Source: a bacterium
GTDB taxonomy: Bacteria; Bacteroidota; Bacteroidia; Bacteroidales; Muribaculaceae
DNA length: 17,155 bases
NCBI GenBank assembly: GCA_004559845.1
Contig: SFWW01000015.1
Location: forward strand, 1 to 17,155
Direction of reading: 5' to 3'
Shown here: piece after piece, positions 7,735 through 15,800 of the stretch
Layout: each line of letters starts with the position of its first letter
Position numbering within the stretch: position 1 is the first letter of the stretch
Made by a program: the position numbers and the translations under genes
The notes under the pieces: model-generated
Seen by the model: only the letters and a program-made list of their open reading frames with translations
Told to the model about the DNA's origin: nothing
Databases searched by the model: none

Positions 7735-7808
7735 GTTTTTTCATAGAATTAGATTTTTAAGGTTTAAAGTTAGCGGTAGTTGTGAAACTGTCGCTAATTT
7801 TTCGTTTT
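7735..7808 (+). ncRNA. Candidate short RNA (or orphan attenuated leader), about 70 nt
   Basis: The interval from the predicted start of the promoter at 7697-7728 to the end of the terminator at 7770-7808 would yield an RNA of roughly 70 nt. Its first 35 nt are AU-rich and unstructured, followed by the 12-bp terminator hairpin and a U-tract. No convincing ORF fits. No known RNA family is recognised. It may be an independent small RNA, or the leader of a gene lost when neighbouring DNA was rearranged. The rest of 7809-7895 holds nothing I can identify. Confidence 0.45.
7770..7808 (+). terminator. Intrinsic terminator of the candidate short RNA
   Basis: TTAGCGGTAGTT pairs over 12 bp (two wobbles) with AACTGTCGCTAA around a GTGA tetraloop (7770-7797), immediately followed by TTTTTCGTTTT. 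This is a textbook Rho-independent terminator on the plus strand. It lies about 160 bp after rnz and could also end readthrough from that gene. Confidence 0.75.
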
Positions 7809-7895
7809 GTACCGAAAGTTTGGATGGAATTTGGAAGCGTTGAATACATGCCGGAAGCATATTCCCCCTTGGGGTTTCATTATTTGGCCCGACTT

Positions 7896-8600
7896 TTAGC
7901 GCGGCCCATTGTCAAAGTCAGGAGACATTACGTCGGCATCGACATTCGTAAAATCTCTGATAATTGACTCCTTTATATCGGGATGAAGACCACGAACCAC
8001 GTCAATAAACAATTTCACACGAGCTAATACTTCTCGTCCTCGATTGCGCCACCATGAAGTGTGTCGCCCCGGCGTCTTGGCATTGAATGCAATCGCATCA
8101 ATACCAAGATGCTTTGCCAGATACAAGGCTCGTTCATTATGATATTCTTGAGAAATAATGGTTATTGAGTCCTGACAATACACATCTCGCATTTTTGCAA
8201 TAGAATTAAGGGTACGTGTACCGTCGTAGTCAAGAATAATCCGTTTAGAATCAACGCCTTGTTTCATCAAGGAATCGCGCATTGCCACAGGCTCGTCATA
8301 TCCATTCTCAGTGTTGCGATAATCTCCGCCACTGACTACAAGCCAATCAACCTTTCCTGCTTTATACAGATCAGCCCCGGCTTTAATCCGATGGTCAAAA
8401 TAATAGTTTCTACGCCCGGTCCAAGTTGAAATTGGCGAAGTCCCAAGAATAAGTCCTACCTTGCGATGCGGAATACTATCTACATCTTCATATGTTTTTC
8501 CTGAAGCATTCCATGCAACAAAAATATCACACATCGCTATAATAGCAACGAGTCCTACTATTATTACTATGCTCCAAATGATAATTTTACGCTTTTGCAT
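7896..8600 (-). CDS. SanA/YdcF-like DUF218 membrane-anchored protein
   Basis: A 234-residue protein of the SanA branch of the DUF218 family. One N-terminal membrane anchor (about residues 5-29) is followed by a DUF218 domain facing the periplasm: VGLILGTSP near residue 48, the FDHRIKAGADLYKAGKVDWLVVSGG block (about 68-92), DYDGTRTLNSI (about 123-133) and SQEYHNERALYLAKHLGIDAIAF (about 150-172). E. coli SanA affects envelope permeability to vancomycin; the biochemical activity is not established. The last residues, DADVMSPDFDNGPR, are unusual for the family and are encoded by one copy of a 19-bp repeat whose other copy is next to the transposase remnant, so the natural C-terminus may have been replaced. 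Start chosen at the ATG before the hydrophobic anchor. Confidence 0.88.
   Translation of the reverse strand: MQKRKIIIWSIVIIVGLVAIIAMCDIFVAWNASGKTYEDVDSIPHRKVGLILGTSPISTWTGRRNYYFDHRIKAGADLYKAGKVDWLVVSGGDYRNTENGYDEPVAMRDSLMKQGVDSKRIILDYDGTRTLNSIAKMRDVYCQDSITIISQEYHNERALYLAKHLGIDAIAFNAKTPGRHTSWWRNRGREVLARVKLFIDVVRGLHPDIKESIIRDFTNVDADVMSPDFDNGPR
7905..7923. repeat. 19-bp direct repeat, copy 1 (inside the 3' end of the sanA-like gene)
   Basis: CCCATTGTCAAAGTCAGGA occurs here and, in the same orientation, at 9231-9249. This copy encodes part of the last codons of the SanA-like protein. Flanking bases differ at the two sites. Because copy 2 begins 9 bp after the stop of the transposase fragment, the repeat is a candidate insertion-sequence end. 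Confidence 0.75.
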
Positions 8601-8732
8601 AGTTATTCAAGTTTCGCAAGTTAATAAATACGACGTAACCACCTAAAATAAAAGGGTATAGAAGCCATTCTATATGGAAAAATCTTTGTAAATTTTTAGT
8701 GAACAAAACCAATTACAAACACTTTCATACCT

Positions 8733-8828
8733 ATGAGCAAAGGTACAAGTTTTATTTCAGAAATCGGTAAATATTTCAAAGAAAATGATGCCACGAGTCA
8801 CGGCTCTTTCATTTACGGCTATTTTTGA
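8733..8828 (+). pseudogene. 31-codon ORF, possible N-terminal remnant of a lost gene
   Basis: An ATG-to-TGA frame encoding MSKGTSFISEIGKYFKEND, then 12 more residues ending FIYGYF. It has a plausible protein-like composition, lies on the same strand as the transposase fragment that begins about 100 bp later, and is preceded by AT-rich sequence. I do not recognise a family. It may be the start of a gene whose middle was deleted, a real small protein, or chance. Bases 8829-8933 hold a G-rich stretch and a short TCGGC/GCCGA hairpin but nothing coding that I can name. Confidence 0.3.
8738..8745 (-). promoter_or_regulatory. Possible -7 element for the sanA-like gene
   Basis: On the minus strand TACCTTTG matches TAnnTTTG, and would start RNA near 8731, about 130 nt before the sanA-like ATG at 8600. 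No -33 TTTG is found at the right distance. The leader would contain a 7-bp AT-rich hairpin at 8657-8674 (TATAGAA, loop, TTCTATA). Confidence 0.3.
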
Positions 8829-8933
8829 TAGCGGCTGCTTGATTTGGTGAGGTTTGGAGGGATGGGGTTGAGTGGGATGGAAGAGAACAAAAAGTCGGCT
8901 TCGCCGAAAAAAAACTTCGCCTGACGCAAATAA

Positions 8934-9221
8934 TGGCGCATCACCAAAGGCTCACTTGAAGCTCGTCCAATTTTCCACTTCACAGAGCGCCGCATTGAGG
9001 CCCACATCTGCATCTGTTTTGTTGCCTACAAGCTCTATAAGGAACTCGAGCGTCTGCTGCGCACGCTTGGCATTCACCTCAGTGTCGACAAGGCACTCGA
9101 CATCGCCAAGACCATATCAACGGTTACGGTGGCGCTCCCCGACGGCACACAACACACTCGCATCATGCTCATGACAGAGGAGCAGCGTCAATTCCAGCCC
9201 CTACTCCCCTCCAATTTCTGA
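8934..9221 (+). pseudogene. C-terminal remnant of an IS1634-like (DDE) transposase
   Basis: The frame read to the TGA at 9219-9221 encodes WRITKGSLEARPIFHFTERR, then IEAHICICFVAYKLYKELER and a tail that includes ALDIAKTISTVTV and ends MTEEQRQFQPLLPSNF. The K(S/G)xLxARPxxHxxxRRIEAHICIxFxAYxxYKELER pattern is the C-terminal end of IS1634/IS4-group transposases, after the catalytic E-x6-R helix. A TAA stop lies directly upstream at 8931-8933, and the catalytic DDE core is absent, so this is a dead fragment of about 95 codons out of roughly 500-600. Ten bases after its stop comes the 19-bp sequence also found at 7905-7923, a candidate element terminus. Confidence 0.8.
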
Positions 9222-9230
9222 TTTGGGTGA

Positions 9231-9249
9231 CCCATTGTCAAAGTCAGGA
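9231..9249. repeat. 19-bp direct repeat, copy 2 (just 3' of the transposase remnant)
   Basis: This is the exact second copy of CCCATTGTCAAAGTCAGGA, placed 9 bp beyond the transposase stop. That distance fits a right-hand terminal sequence of the insertion element. No inverted partner was seen upstream of the remnant, as expected if the left part has been deleted. Confidence 0.75.
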
Positions 9250-9255
9250 CAAATA

Positions 9256-9322
9256 ATTCGTGAAAATTTGTGCTAATTTGTGGCGTGGCTTTAAAACCAC
9301 AAATTCCACGAATCACACGAAT
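9256..9322. repeat. AT-rich interrupted palindrome (intergenic repeat-like)
   Basis: AATTTGTGG (9275-9283) pairs with CCACAAATT (9297-9305), and outside it ATTCGTG (9256-9262) pairs with CACGAAT (9307-9313), with another CACGAAT at 9316-9322. Sequences built from 'attcgtg/cacgaat' are common intergenic repeats in Bacteroidales. The remainder, 9323-9480, shows further fragments of the same words but no gene. Confidence 0.5.
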
Positions 9323-9486
9323 ATTTTTCAAAGATTTTTCAGCCACGAATCACCACAAATTCCCACACAAATCTTCTCTTTGAATCTCGCGGAATCTGTG
9401 TGAACCTTGATGATATGCGATGATTCATGCCTGCCACAATAAGCAAGGGCACAAATCACATCACAACGTAGGGACATACCTTCGGC

Positions 9487-9552
9487 ATGTTTCAACACAA
9501 ACACCTATGTTTCAACACATTGGAAACATACCGAAAGAACCGTCCCTTTGGT
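9487..9552. repeat. REP-like repeat cluster overlapping the small lipoprotein gene
   Basis: ATGTTTCAACACA occurs at 9487-9499 and again at 9507-9519; the second copy forms a hairpin with GAAACAT at 9523-9529. It is followed at 9530-9552 by a 23-bp imperfect palindrome (ACCGAAAG...CTTTGGT around AACCGTCC) whose exact inverted copy lies at 16948-16970. The AAAGGGACGGTTCTTT core resembles dispersed REP-type sequences associated with RAYT transposases. Confidence 0.7.
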
Positions 9553-9681
9553 ATATAGCACAAGGGTGTCTTGTGTGTTGTTTTCCACATAGGCGCGACG
9601 GCGGTCAGCGTCGTCTCTGCATGAGGTGATGATGATGCTGCTCATCACCATCAGCAATGCCAATCCTAATAATTTCTTCAT
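9505..9681 (-). CDS. Small lipoprotein, probably truncated by a repeat
   Basis: A 58-residue product starting with a clear lipoprotein signal (MKKLLGLALLMVMSSIIITSC, Cys21 lipidated) followed by the charged RDDADRRRAYVENNTQDTL. I choose the ATG at 9681; ten in-frame residues upstream overlap the promoter. The last 15 residues (from Thr44) are read from the REP-like sequences at 9505-9552, and the frame then stops, so the original 3' part has probably been lost or replaced. It has its own promoter and lies just after the terminator of the giant secreted-protein gene on the same strand. The mature part matches no family I know. Confidence 0.6.
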   Translation of the reverse strand: MKKLLGLALLMVMSSIIITSCRDDADRRRAYVENNTQDTLVLYTKGTVLSVCFQCVET

Positions 9682-9708
9682 ATTGCAAATAGCTTTTTTT
9701 TGTTTGTG

Positions 9709-9740
9709 CAAAAGTACGTATTACCCATTAATTTATCAAG
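9709..9740 (-). promoter_or_regulatory. Promoter for the small lipoprotein gene
   Basis: On the minus strand CTTG (9740-9737, three of four matches to TTTG), a 20-bp spacer and TACTTTTG (9716-9709) fit the Bacteroidetes promoter. RNA would start near 9702, about 20 nt before the ATG at 9681. Confidence 0.6.
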
Positions 9741-9757
9741 CGATTGTAAAATAAAAG

Positions 9758-9794
9758 GAGAGCGTCGGCGAAGATAATATTCGTCGGCGCTCTC
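9758..9794 (-). terminator. Intrinsic terminator of the giant secreted-protein gene
   Basis: A 15-bp stem with two G-U wobbles (GAGAGCGCCGACGAA on the minus strand) encloses a 7-nt loop and is followed on that strand by CCTTTTATTTTA. It lies 51 bp after the stop at 9846, so the 6.5-kb gene is monocistronic. Confidence 0.85.
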
Positions 9795-9845
9795 TGGGAA
9801 AGAATTTAAAAGAGAATTTTGGCTATGTTGCCTTGTTGGACTGTA

Positions 9846-12800
9846 TTATTTAACGAGCACTTTGTGGGTGATGCCGTCGGCTACCACGAGGTAAACACCA
9901 GCCACCACGTCAATAGTGTCGGCACCTGCGCTAATCAATGCGCCAGTGGTGCTGAACACATTCACGCTCTTGGCTCCGCTCACCTTGATGGTGTTGCCGT
10001 TCACGCTCACCTTTGCGTTAGGGTTGATTACATCGCCAACATAAGTGCTTGCATCAACGTTGATGGTGAGGCGCACATATTGGGTCTTGCCCTTTTGTGT
10101 AGCGCTTACCACAACCACCTTCTTGGCTCCTGCTGCTGCGTTGACGCTGATTGCGTCGCCATCGATAGCGGCAGTGATGTTGCCATCGGTTGATACTTCC
10201 TCAAGTGCATATTTCACAGTTGCTCCATCGCTTTCGAGGTTGAACAGTTCGGCGAGGGTGATGTTGGAATCACCTACGCGCACGTTGCGCTCATCTTCGG
10301 TTTCGGGACGAACGCCGCCCAGGTTGTCCATACAGAAGTAGGCTGGAGTGTTCATGCCATACTTGCCAGTGTCGCTACTTGTGAAAGTGAACGACAGGCT
10401 TTGTACCTTGCCGAGTGAACGCAAGTCGAGCCATTGCCAAGTGTTGAGGATATAGTGGTCAGCCTCGTTTTCGCTTCTGAAGTCGCTGAGGTAGAAGTCG
10501 AGGGTGTTGGTGCCTGTAGCAGTCTTACCCGAAACGGTAAGTTTGAACCAGTCGCCCTTGGCAAACTTCTTGGCGAAAGAGTCGCCATTAGTCATGCTGC
10601 TGTAAGCGTAGGCATTGTTGGTGATAAATGCACCGCTGATGATGTCGCCATCTTCGTTGCTTGTCACGGTCACATCGGTGACGCTTGGGTAAGCCACGCA
10701 GTAGTTGCTTGAGCCATCTACGCCACTGCCCACAGAAGAATTGAATTGGTCATCGAGCGACTTAAATTCGGTAGAAGTGCTGTTGCTCATACCAAAGCCA
10801 TACCACCAGCTGTCCATGTTGGCAACTGCGAACGAGAACGAACCGCTGTAGAACATATCGTTGTCGGTGTCGCCAGAGAAGTGGGTGTTTTCAGCGAGGT
10901 AGTTGTCGTCGAATGTGGCAGCCACGGTTTCGCCAGTCACAAGCACCTTGGTCTTGCCAGTTGCAGTCTGGCCGTCGCCGCTCTTCACGGTGAGGCGGTA
11001 GCCATAGGTGTAGGCAGGTGCCACATTGAGAGTGGCTTCGGTAGAAACCACCTGGTTCATCTGGTCGCGCCATTCGTAGGTGTAAGGAGCTTCACCACCT
11101 GCCACTGAGGCTGTGATGGTGGCTGTTGCACCACTGTTGATGCGCACGTTGTCGTTGTCGAATGCGAGGGTGAGAGGGTCGAAGTGGCGGAGAGTGGTAA
11201 ACACTTCAGATGTCACCACCTCGCTCTTGGCACCGTCGATAGCGCTTTCGAGCAAGAAGTAAGCCTGATATTTGCTTCCTGGCTCGAGGTCGGTGAATGA
11301 GGTGCTCACCTCTTCATCTGCGCTCACTTCCTTAGGAGTGGCGGTGAGCAAGTCGTCGGCACTAATCACCTTCTTGGCGAGGCGTGCTGCCTTGCGTGCA
11401 GGTGCGGCTTCGCTTTGTGCCACCACCTTTTCAACCTTAGTGTAGAGCTTACCGCTCACGTTCCACTTGGTTTTAACGGTAGCTGTGGTCTCGCCGATGT
11501 TAGTCACCATTGGGTAGCCCTCGGCGATTTCAGGAGTCACCACCTCGATGTCCTTGTATTCGTAGGCACCGATAGTTGGAGTCACGGCATTGCGGGGTGC
11601 GCCCTTGATGTCGGTGGTGATGCCTTCGATTGGAGCGCCAGCGCAAAGGTTGCCTGCACTCAAGAGTTGGAGGTCGGTTTCGCTCACGAAGTTGGCGGCT
11701 TCCACGAAGTTGGTTTGGTCGCCAATGAGGGTGTTAAATGCCTCGATGTCGGCATCTTTCATAATCTTGCCTTCGCCACCAAGCATAGCGTTGTGGCTGA
11801 ATTTCACACGCTTCGCATAGTCTTCGTTGTAGATAAACATTGTAGGACCGGCGGTGGTGTTTTGGAGCAAGTTGTTCTTCAGCACGATATTGGTGTATGC
11901 CTCATCGCTGCTCACGCGTGCAGTGTAGTAGCAGTAGCCGTTTGTGCCGCCGATACGCACTGTGTTGTAGTAAACGTGAATGTTCTTGTTGTCGGCAGTG
12001 AGTTGAATACCCGACGAACTTGCTGAAGGAGAGTTTGTGATATTGATGCTGTTGTTGTAAACGAGGATTGGCTGATCTTCATTACCGTAGCAAGTGGTGC
12101 GGAGATAGATACCGCCACTGTAATAGCTGTGGGTGTTGGTAATCTTATTGTTGCGAATCACCATATTGCCACGCACACGCATCAAGTCCATACCCCAGTA
12201 ACTGGTGCGGGCTGATGTGCTTTGGAAGATAGTGTTGCCCTCGATGGTGCCGTCGTTTTCGTCGGCGAAGTAGATGCCCTTGCTGCCAGGCTCGTTGATG
12301 ATGTTATTAATCACCTTAGCACCCTTTTCGTGAGTGAGTTTCACATAAGAGGTGCCGCCAATGCGGAGAGCCATGTAGCCACCGTAGAACTCACAGTTCG
12401 ATACGGTGAGGTAGTCGTTGTTCTTGCCCTCTTCGTCCTTTGACTCGGTTTGCACCAAGTACATGCCGCTGTATCCAGAGGTCACAAGGTCGGCCTTCAC
12501 ATACACATTGTCGATGGTCACGTGGCGGCTTTGGTTGTAGATGTGGATAGCGCTTGGGTAAGTTTGAGTGCAAGGCACGATAGAGAGGTTTTTAACGGTC
12601 ACATAAGAAGTGCTGTCGATATAGAACAAACCTTCCTTGTGGCTGCCGTAGGCAGGCTCGCTGTAACCGCCACCTACGATAGTGACATCGGCGCGGTTGC
12701 CGCTCTTGCCTTCAAATGTGATGGTGTTGGTTTCGCTTGTGCCATCAATTTTGGTGATGCGCACATTCTCGTTGTAGGTGCCGTTTTCGATTTGCATGGT

Positions 12801-15800
12801 CACAGCACCTTCCACACCGTTGGCCTTCAGTGCCTCGGTTGCGGCGGCGATGGTAGGATAGTTTGCACCCTCAGAAGCACCGATGGTGTAAACGCCCTTC
12901 ATACCTGCCTTGATGGTGCGGGTAGTGGCGTTGCCAGTGGTTGCCACGCTGTTGGCGTCCACATTCACGCTTGTGGCTTGTGCCGCCACTTTGTTGCCTG
13001 CTTGTGCTTCAGCGGCGATGTCGTAGGCAATCCAGAAGTAGTATGTGCCGAAATCGGTGATTTCCACATCGCTTGCGGCTGTGAATACGTTGGCTTCGGT
13101 AGCCGAAACGCTGTTGAGCGTAGCAATGCAGTTGTCGGTGCTGAATGCGTTGGCAGTGCCAGTGTAGTAGAGGCGTGCGGTGGTGATGTCGGCCACGTTG
13201 GTGGTGCCATCAGCCTTAAACGAGATATTGTTGAGCTTGAGTGTGCCACGGTCGCCACCCACGTTCACAGCTATCTTCTGCATTGGAGCGTTGCTTGCGC
13301 CGCGTGTCACGTCGTCGGTGCGTGGAGCAGAAGCCTCGATGCCATCGACCACGAATGGTGTAAGCTCGTGGAGTGAAACTTGTATTTCAAAGCCATCGTA
13401 CTTGGTGTAGGTGGATGTAGGACCGTCGAACTTGATGGTCAAAGCACCGTCGGCAGCCTTAGAGATGTAGGTTGGAGGTGCGCCAACATAGTTGTATGAG
13501 CCTACGAGATTGTCAGCGTCAACGCCCTCGCCATTGTAGATGTAGAATTTACCGCTACCAGTAGAGAACTTGATAGGTTCAATCTTGATAGCGCAATTTT
13601 CCTTGCCGGGTTTGAAGATGGTCACGCCCTTGAACTTCACGGTCACAGGGTTGTCCTTGCCACCATCGTCGTAGAACATGGTTGGGTTCATAACGGTGAT
13701 AACGGTGGTGTCAGGAGCCATGTTCACGATGTTTTTTGCCTCGCGTGCGCCTTCAGGGTCGCCGTCGGTCACTGCCAAGGTGTTGCCGTCGGTAGTTTTG
13801 AGGCTCACGAGTTTCGCGTCGAGCAGGGTGCCCGATGTGGCATCGTTTTTCACGTCGTATCTTACCCAGAAGTAGTTAGCGCCTTCCACCAGTTCGCGTT
13901 CGCCGCTCACGGTAGCAGTGGCGGCAGGATTTTCAACAGTGCCAAATGCCACAGCGGTGGCGGCGTCGTTTTCGGTGTTGTAATACACGCTCACCTTGCT
14001 CACTGCTTGTTCGCAGCCCTTGAGGTCGAGGTTGATCTCGCTCATGGTCGATTTGGTGAGAGTGCCAGAGGTGGTCACTTCAAAGTCGATGATACCAGCG
14101 TCGGCAGAGCCCACAGGCACGATGTCTGTGCTTGTTTGGTTCACTGTCACCTTGTCGATGGTCATGTTGTGATTCTTGAAAGGAGCCACGGTGGCCTCCC
14201 AACCGGTGCCGGTGTAGCCGCTGGTCATTGTGTTGGGGTTGAACTTGATGGTGATTGATCCATCGGCTGCTGTAGAGCGGAGAGTCTTGCCAGGACCCTT
14301 GTCGGAGTTCTTGGCGTCGTCGAGTTTCCAGAGCAGGTTTTCGGCAGCAGTTCTGGTGCCGCTGTAAACCTCAAATACGGCTTTCACACCGTAACTGCTT
14401 GAACTGTAGTAAATGTCGAATTTGCTGAAATCGAGTTGAGCCACTGTGCCTTCTTCGGCAGGGGTGAAAGTCACGATGTAGTCGGCATTCTCTGCTTCGT
14501 ATTTTGAAGGGTAGATGGTCGATTTGGTGTCGCTGAACTTCCAAGTGTCGTAGATGATGTGGCTGTGGCTGCCCTTAGTGGCGCGGCACACGTTAGCGAT
14601 GGTGCGTTGAGCCACATTCTCAGCCACGGTTTTGCTCTCGCCAGCCACAGTTGCGCCAGCAAGGCTCAAAGCGATGGTTTCGCCATTCTTTGCGTCGGGC
14701 TTCACTTGTGCCACCACTGCAAAGTAGTTGTGGCCTTCAGTCAAGTTGAGGTTGCCGTTCACGGCAATGTTGCCGCTTTCCACTGTGGCTTCGCCAAATG
14801 GGGCAGAGGTCTTAAATTCGGTGTTGTCGCCAAGGCTGTAAACGCTCACCTTCTCAATGTTTTTCACATCGCTTGAAGTGAGGTTGAAGTTGGTTACCGA
14901 TAGAGGGTTGCTTTGGTTGTCGGTCAGCACGTCAACGATAAGCATTTGCACATTCTTGTCGCCCGCAGCCACAGTTTCGGTGCTTGCGGCAGTTGCGCTC
15001 ACGCTCTTGAATACCATGTTGCCTGGCAGGAATTGCGATACCACAGCTTCCCAACCGTCGGCTGGCACGCCAGTGGTGCTGCTCAGGGTGATGGTCATCG
15101 AGCCGTCGTCGGCTGAAGATTTCACCACTTTAGCCTCCTTCAAGAGGGTGGTGATGAGGTTGGTGTCGTCGGCTGTGCGGCCGTTGTAGAACTTGAATAC
15201 ATCGTTATAGCCCACAGATGAGGTGTTGAAGATAGCGAGTTTCGAGAAATCCACTTTAATCTTCTGTCCTGCTGTGGCAGGCACGAAAGTGATGGTGCCG
15301 TTGAACTTTTCAGAGATTTTACCGTCTTTGCCACCATCGTCGTAGAAGTTGGCATCGTCGCTAATGGTGAAAGTGGTAGGGTCTGTGGTCATCAGAATGT
15401 CGTTGCTCACAGCCACAGGTGCCGAGGTGCTGTTTTCGAGCGTTTGCGCAGCACCGTTCACTTTGATACTGGTCACGCTGATGCCGGGAATGGATCCCTT
15501 TGCATCGGGGAGAATGTCGGCTACAACCGAGAAGATGTTGTGGCCGCTCTTCAATGCCACATTAGTGGCCACGAGTTCATCGCCAAGTGCTGGGGCAGTA
15601 GCCAAAGCGCCATCGGCGGTGATTTTTGTGCCATTGTAGAGGCGCACGTTGCTCACCTGGTTGGTGCCGCTGAGTGCGCTGGTAGCAATTTTCAGTTCAT
15701 CAACGTTGAACGCGTTCTTACCGCCTTCGGTAAGCACGTCGAGCGTCATGAGCATCTGGTTTTTCGCACCGCGGTACACGGCAGCCTCATTGCTTGCGAG

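Noticed and set aside
8848..8880. G-quadruplex
   Set aside because: Only three runs of three or more G are present with the fourth reduced to GG, so the canonical motif is not met.
8872..9174. 100-codon plus-strand frame overlapping the transposase fragment
   Set aside because: The neighbouring frame gives an unmistakable transposase C-terminus, so this one is a shadow.
12450..13376. 308-codon open frame antisense to the giant gene, and many shorter ones at 9819-15930
   Set aside because: Low-complexity His/Val/Cys/Ala-rich translations in the frame mirrored by the real gene; the sense protein has clear domains, a riboswitch and a terminator.
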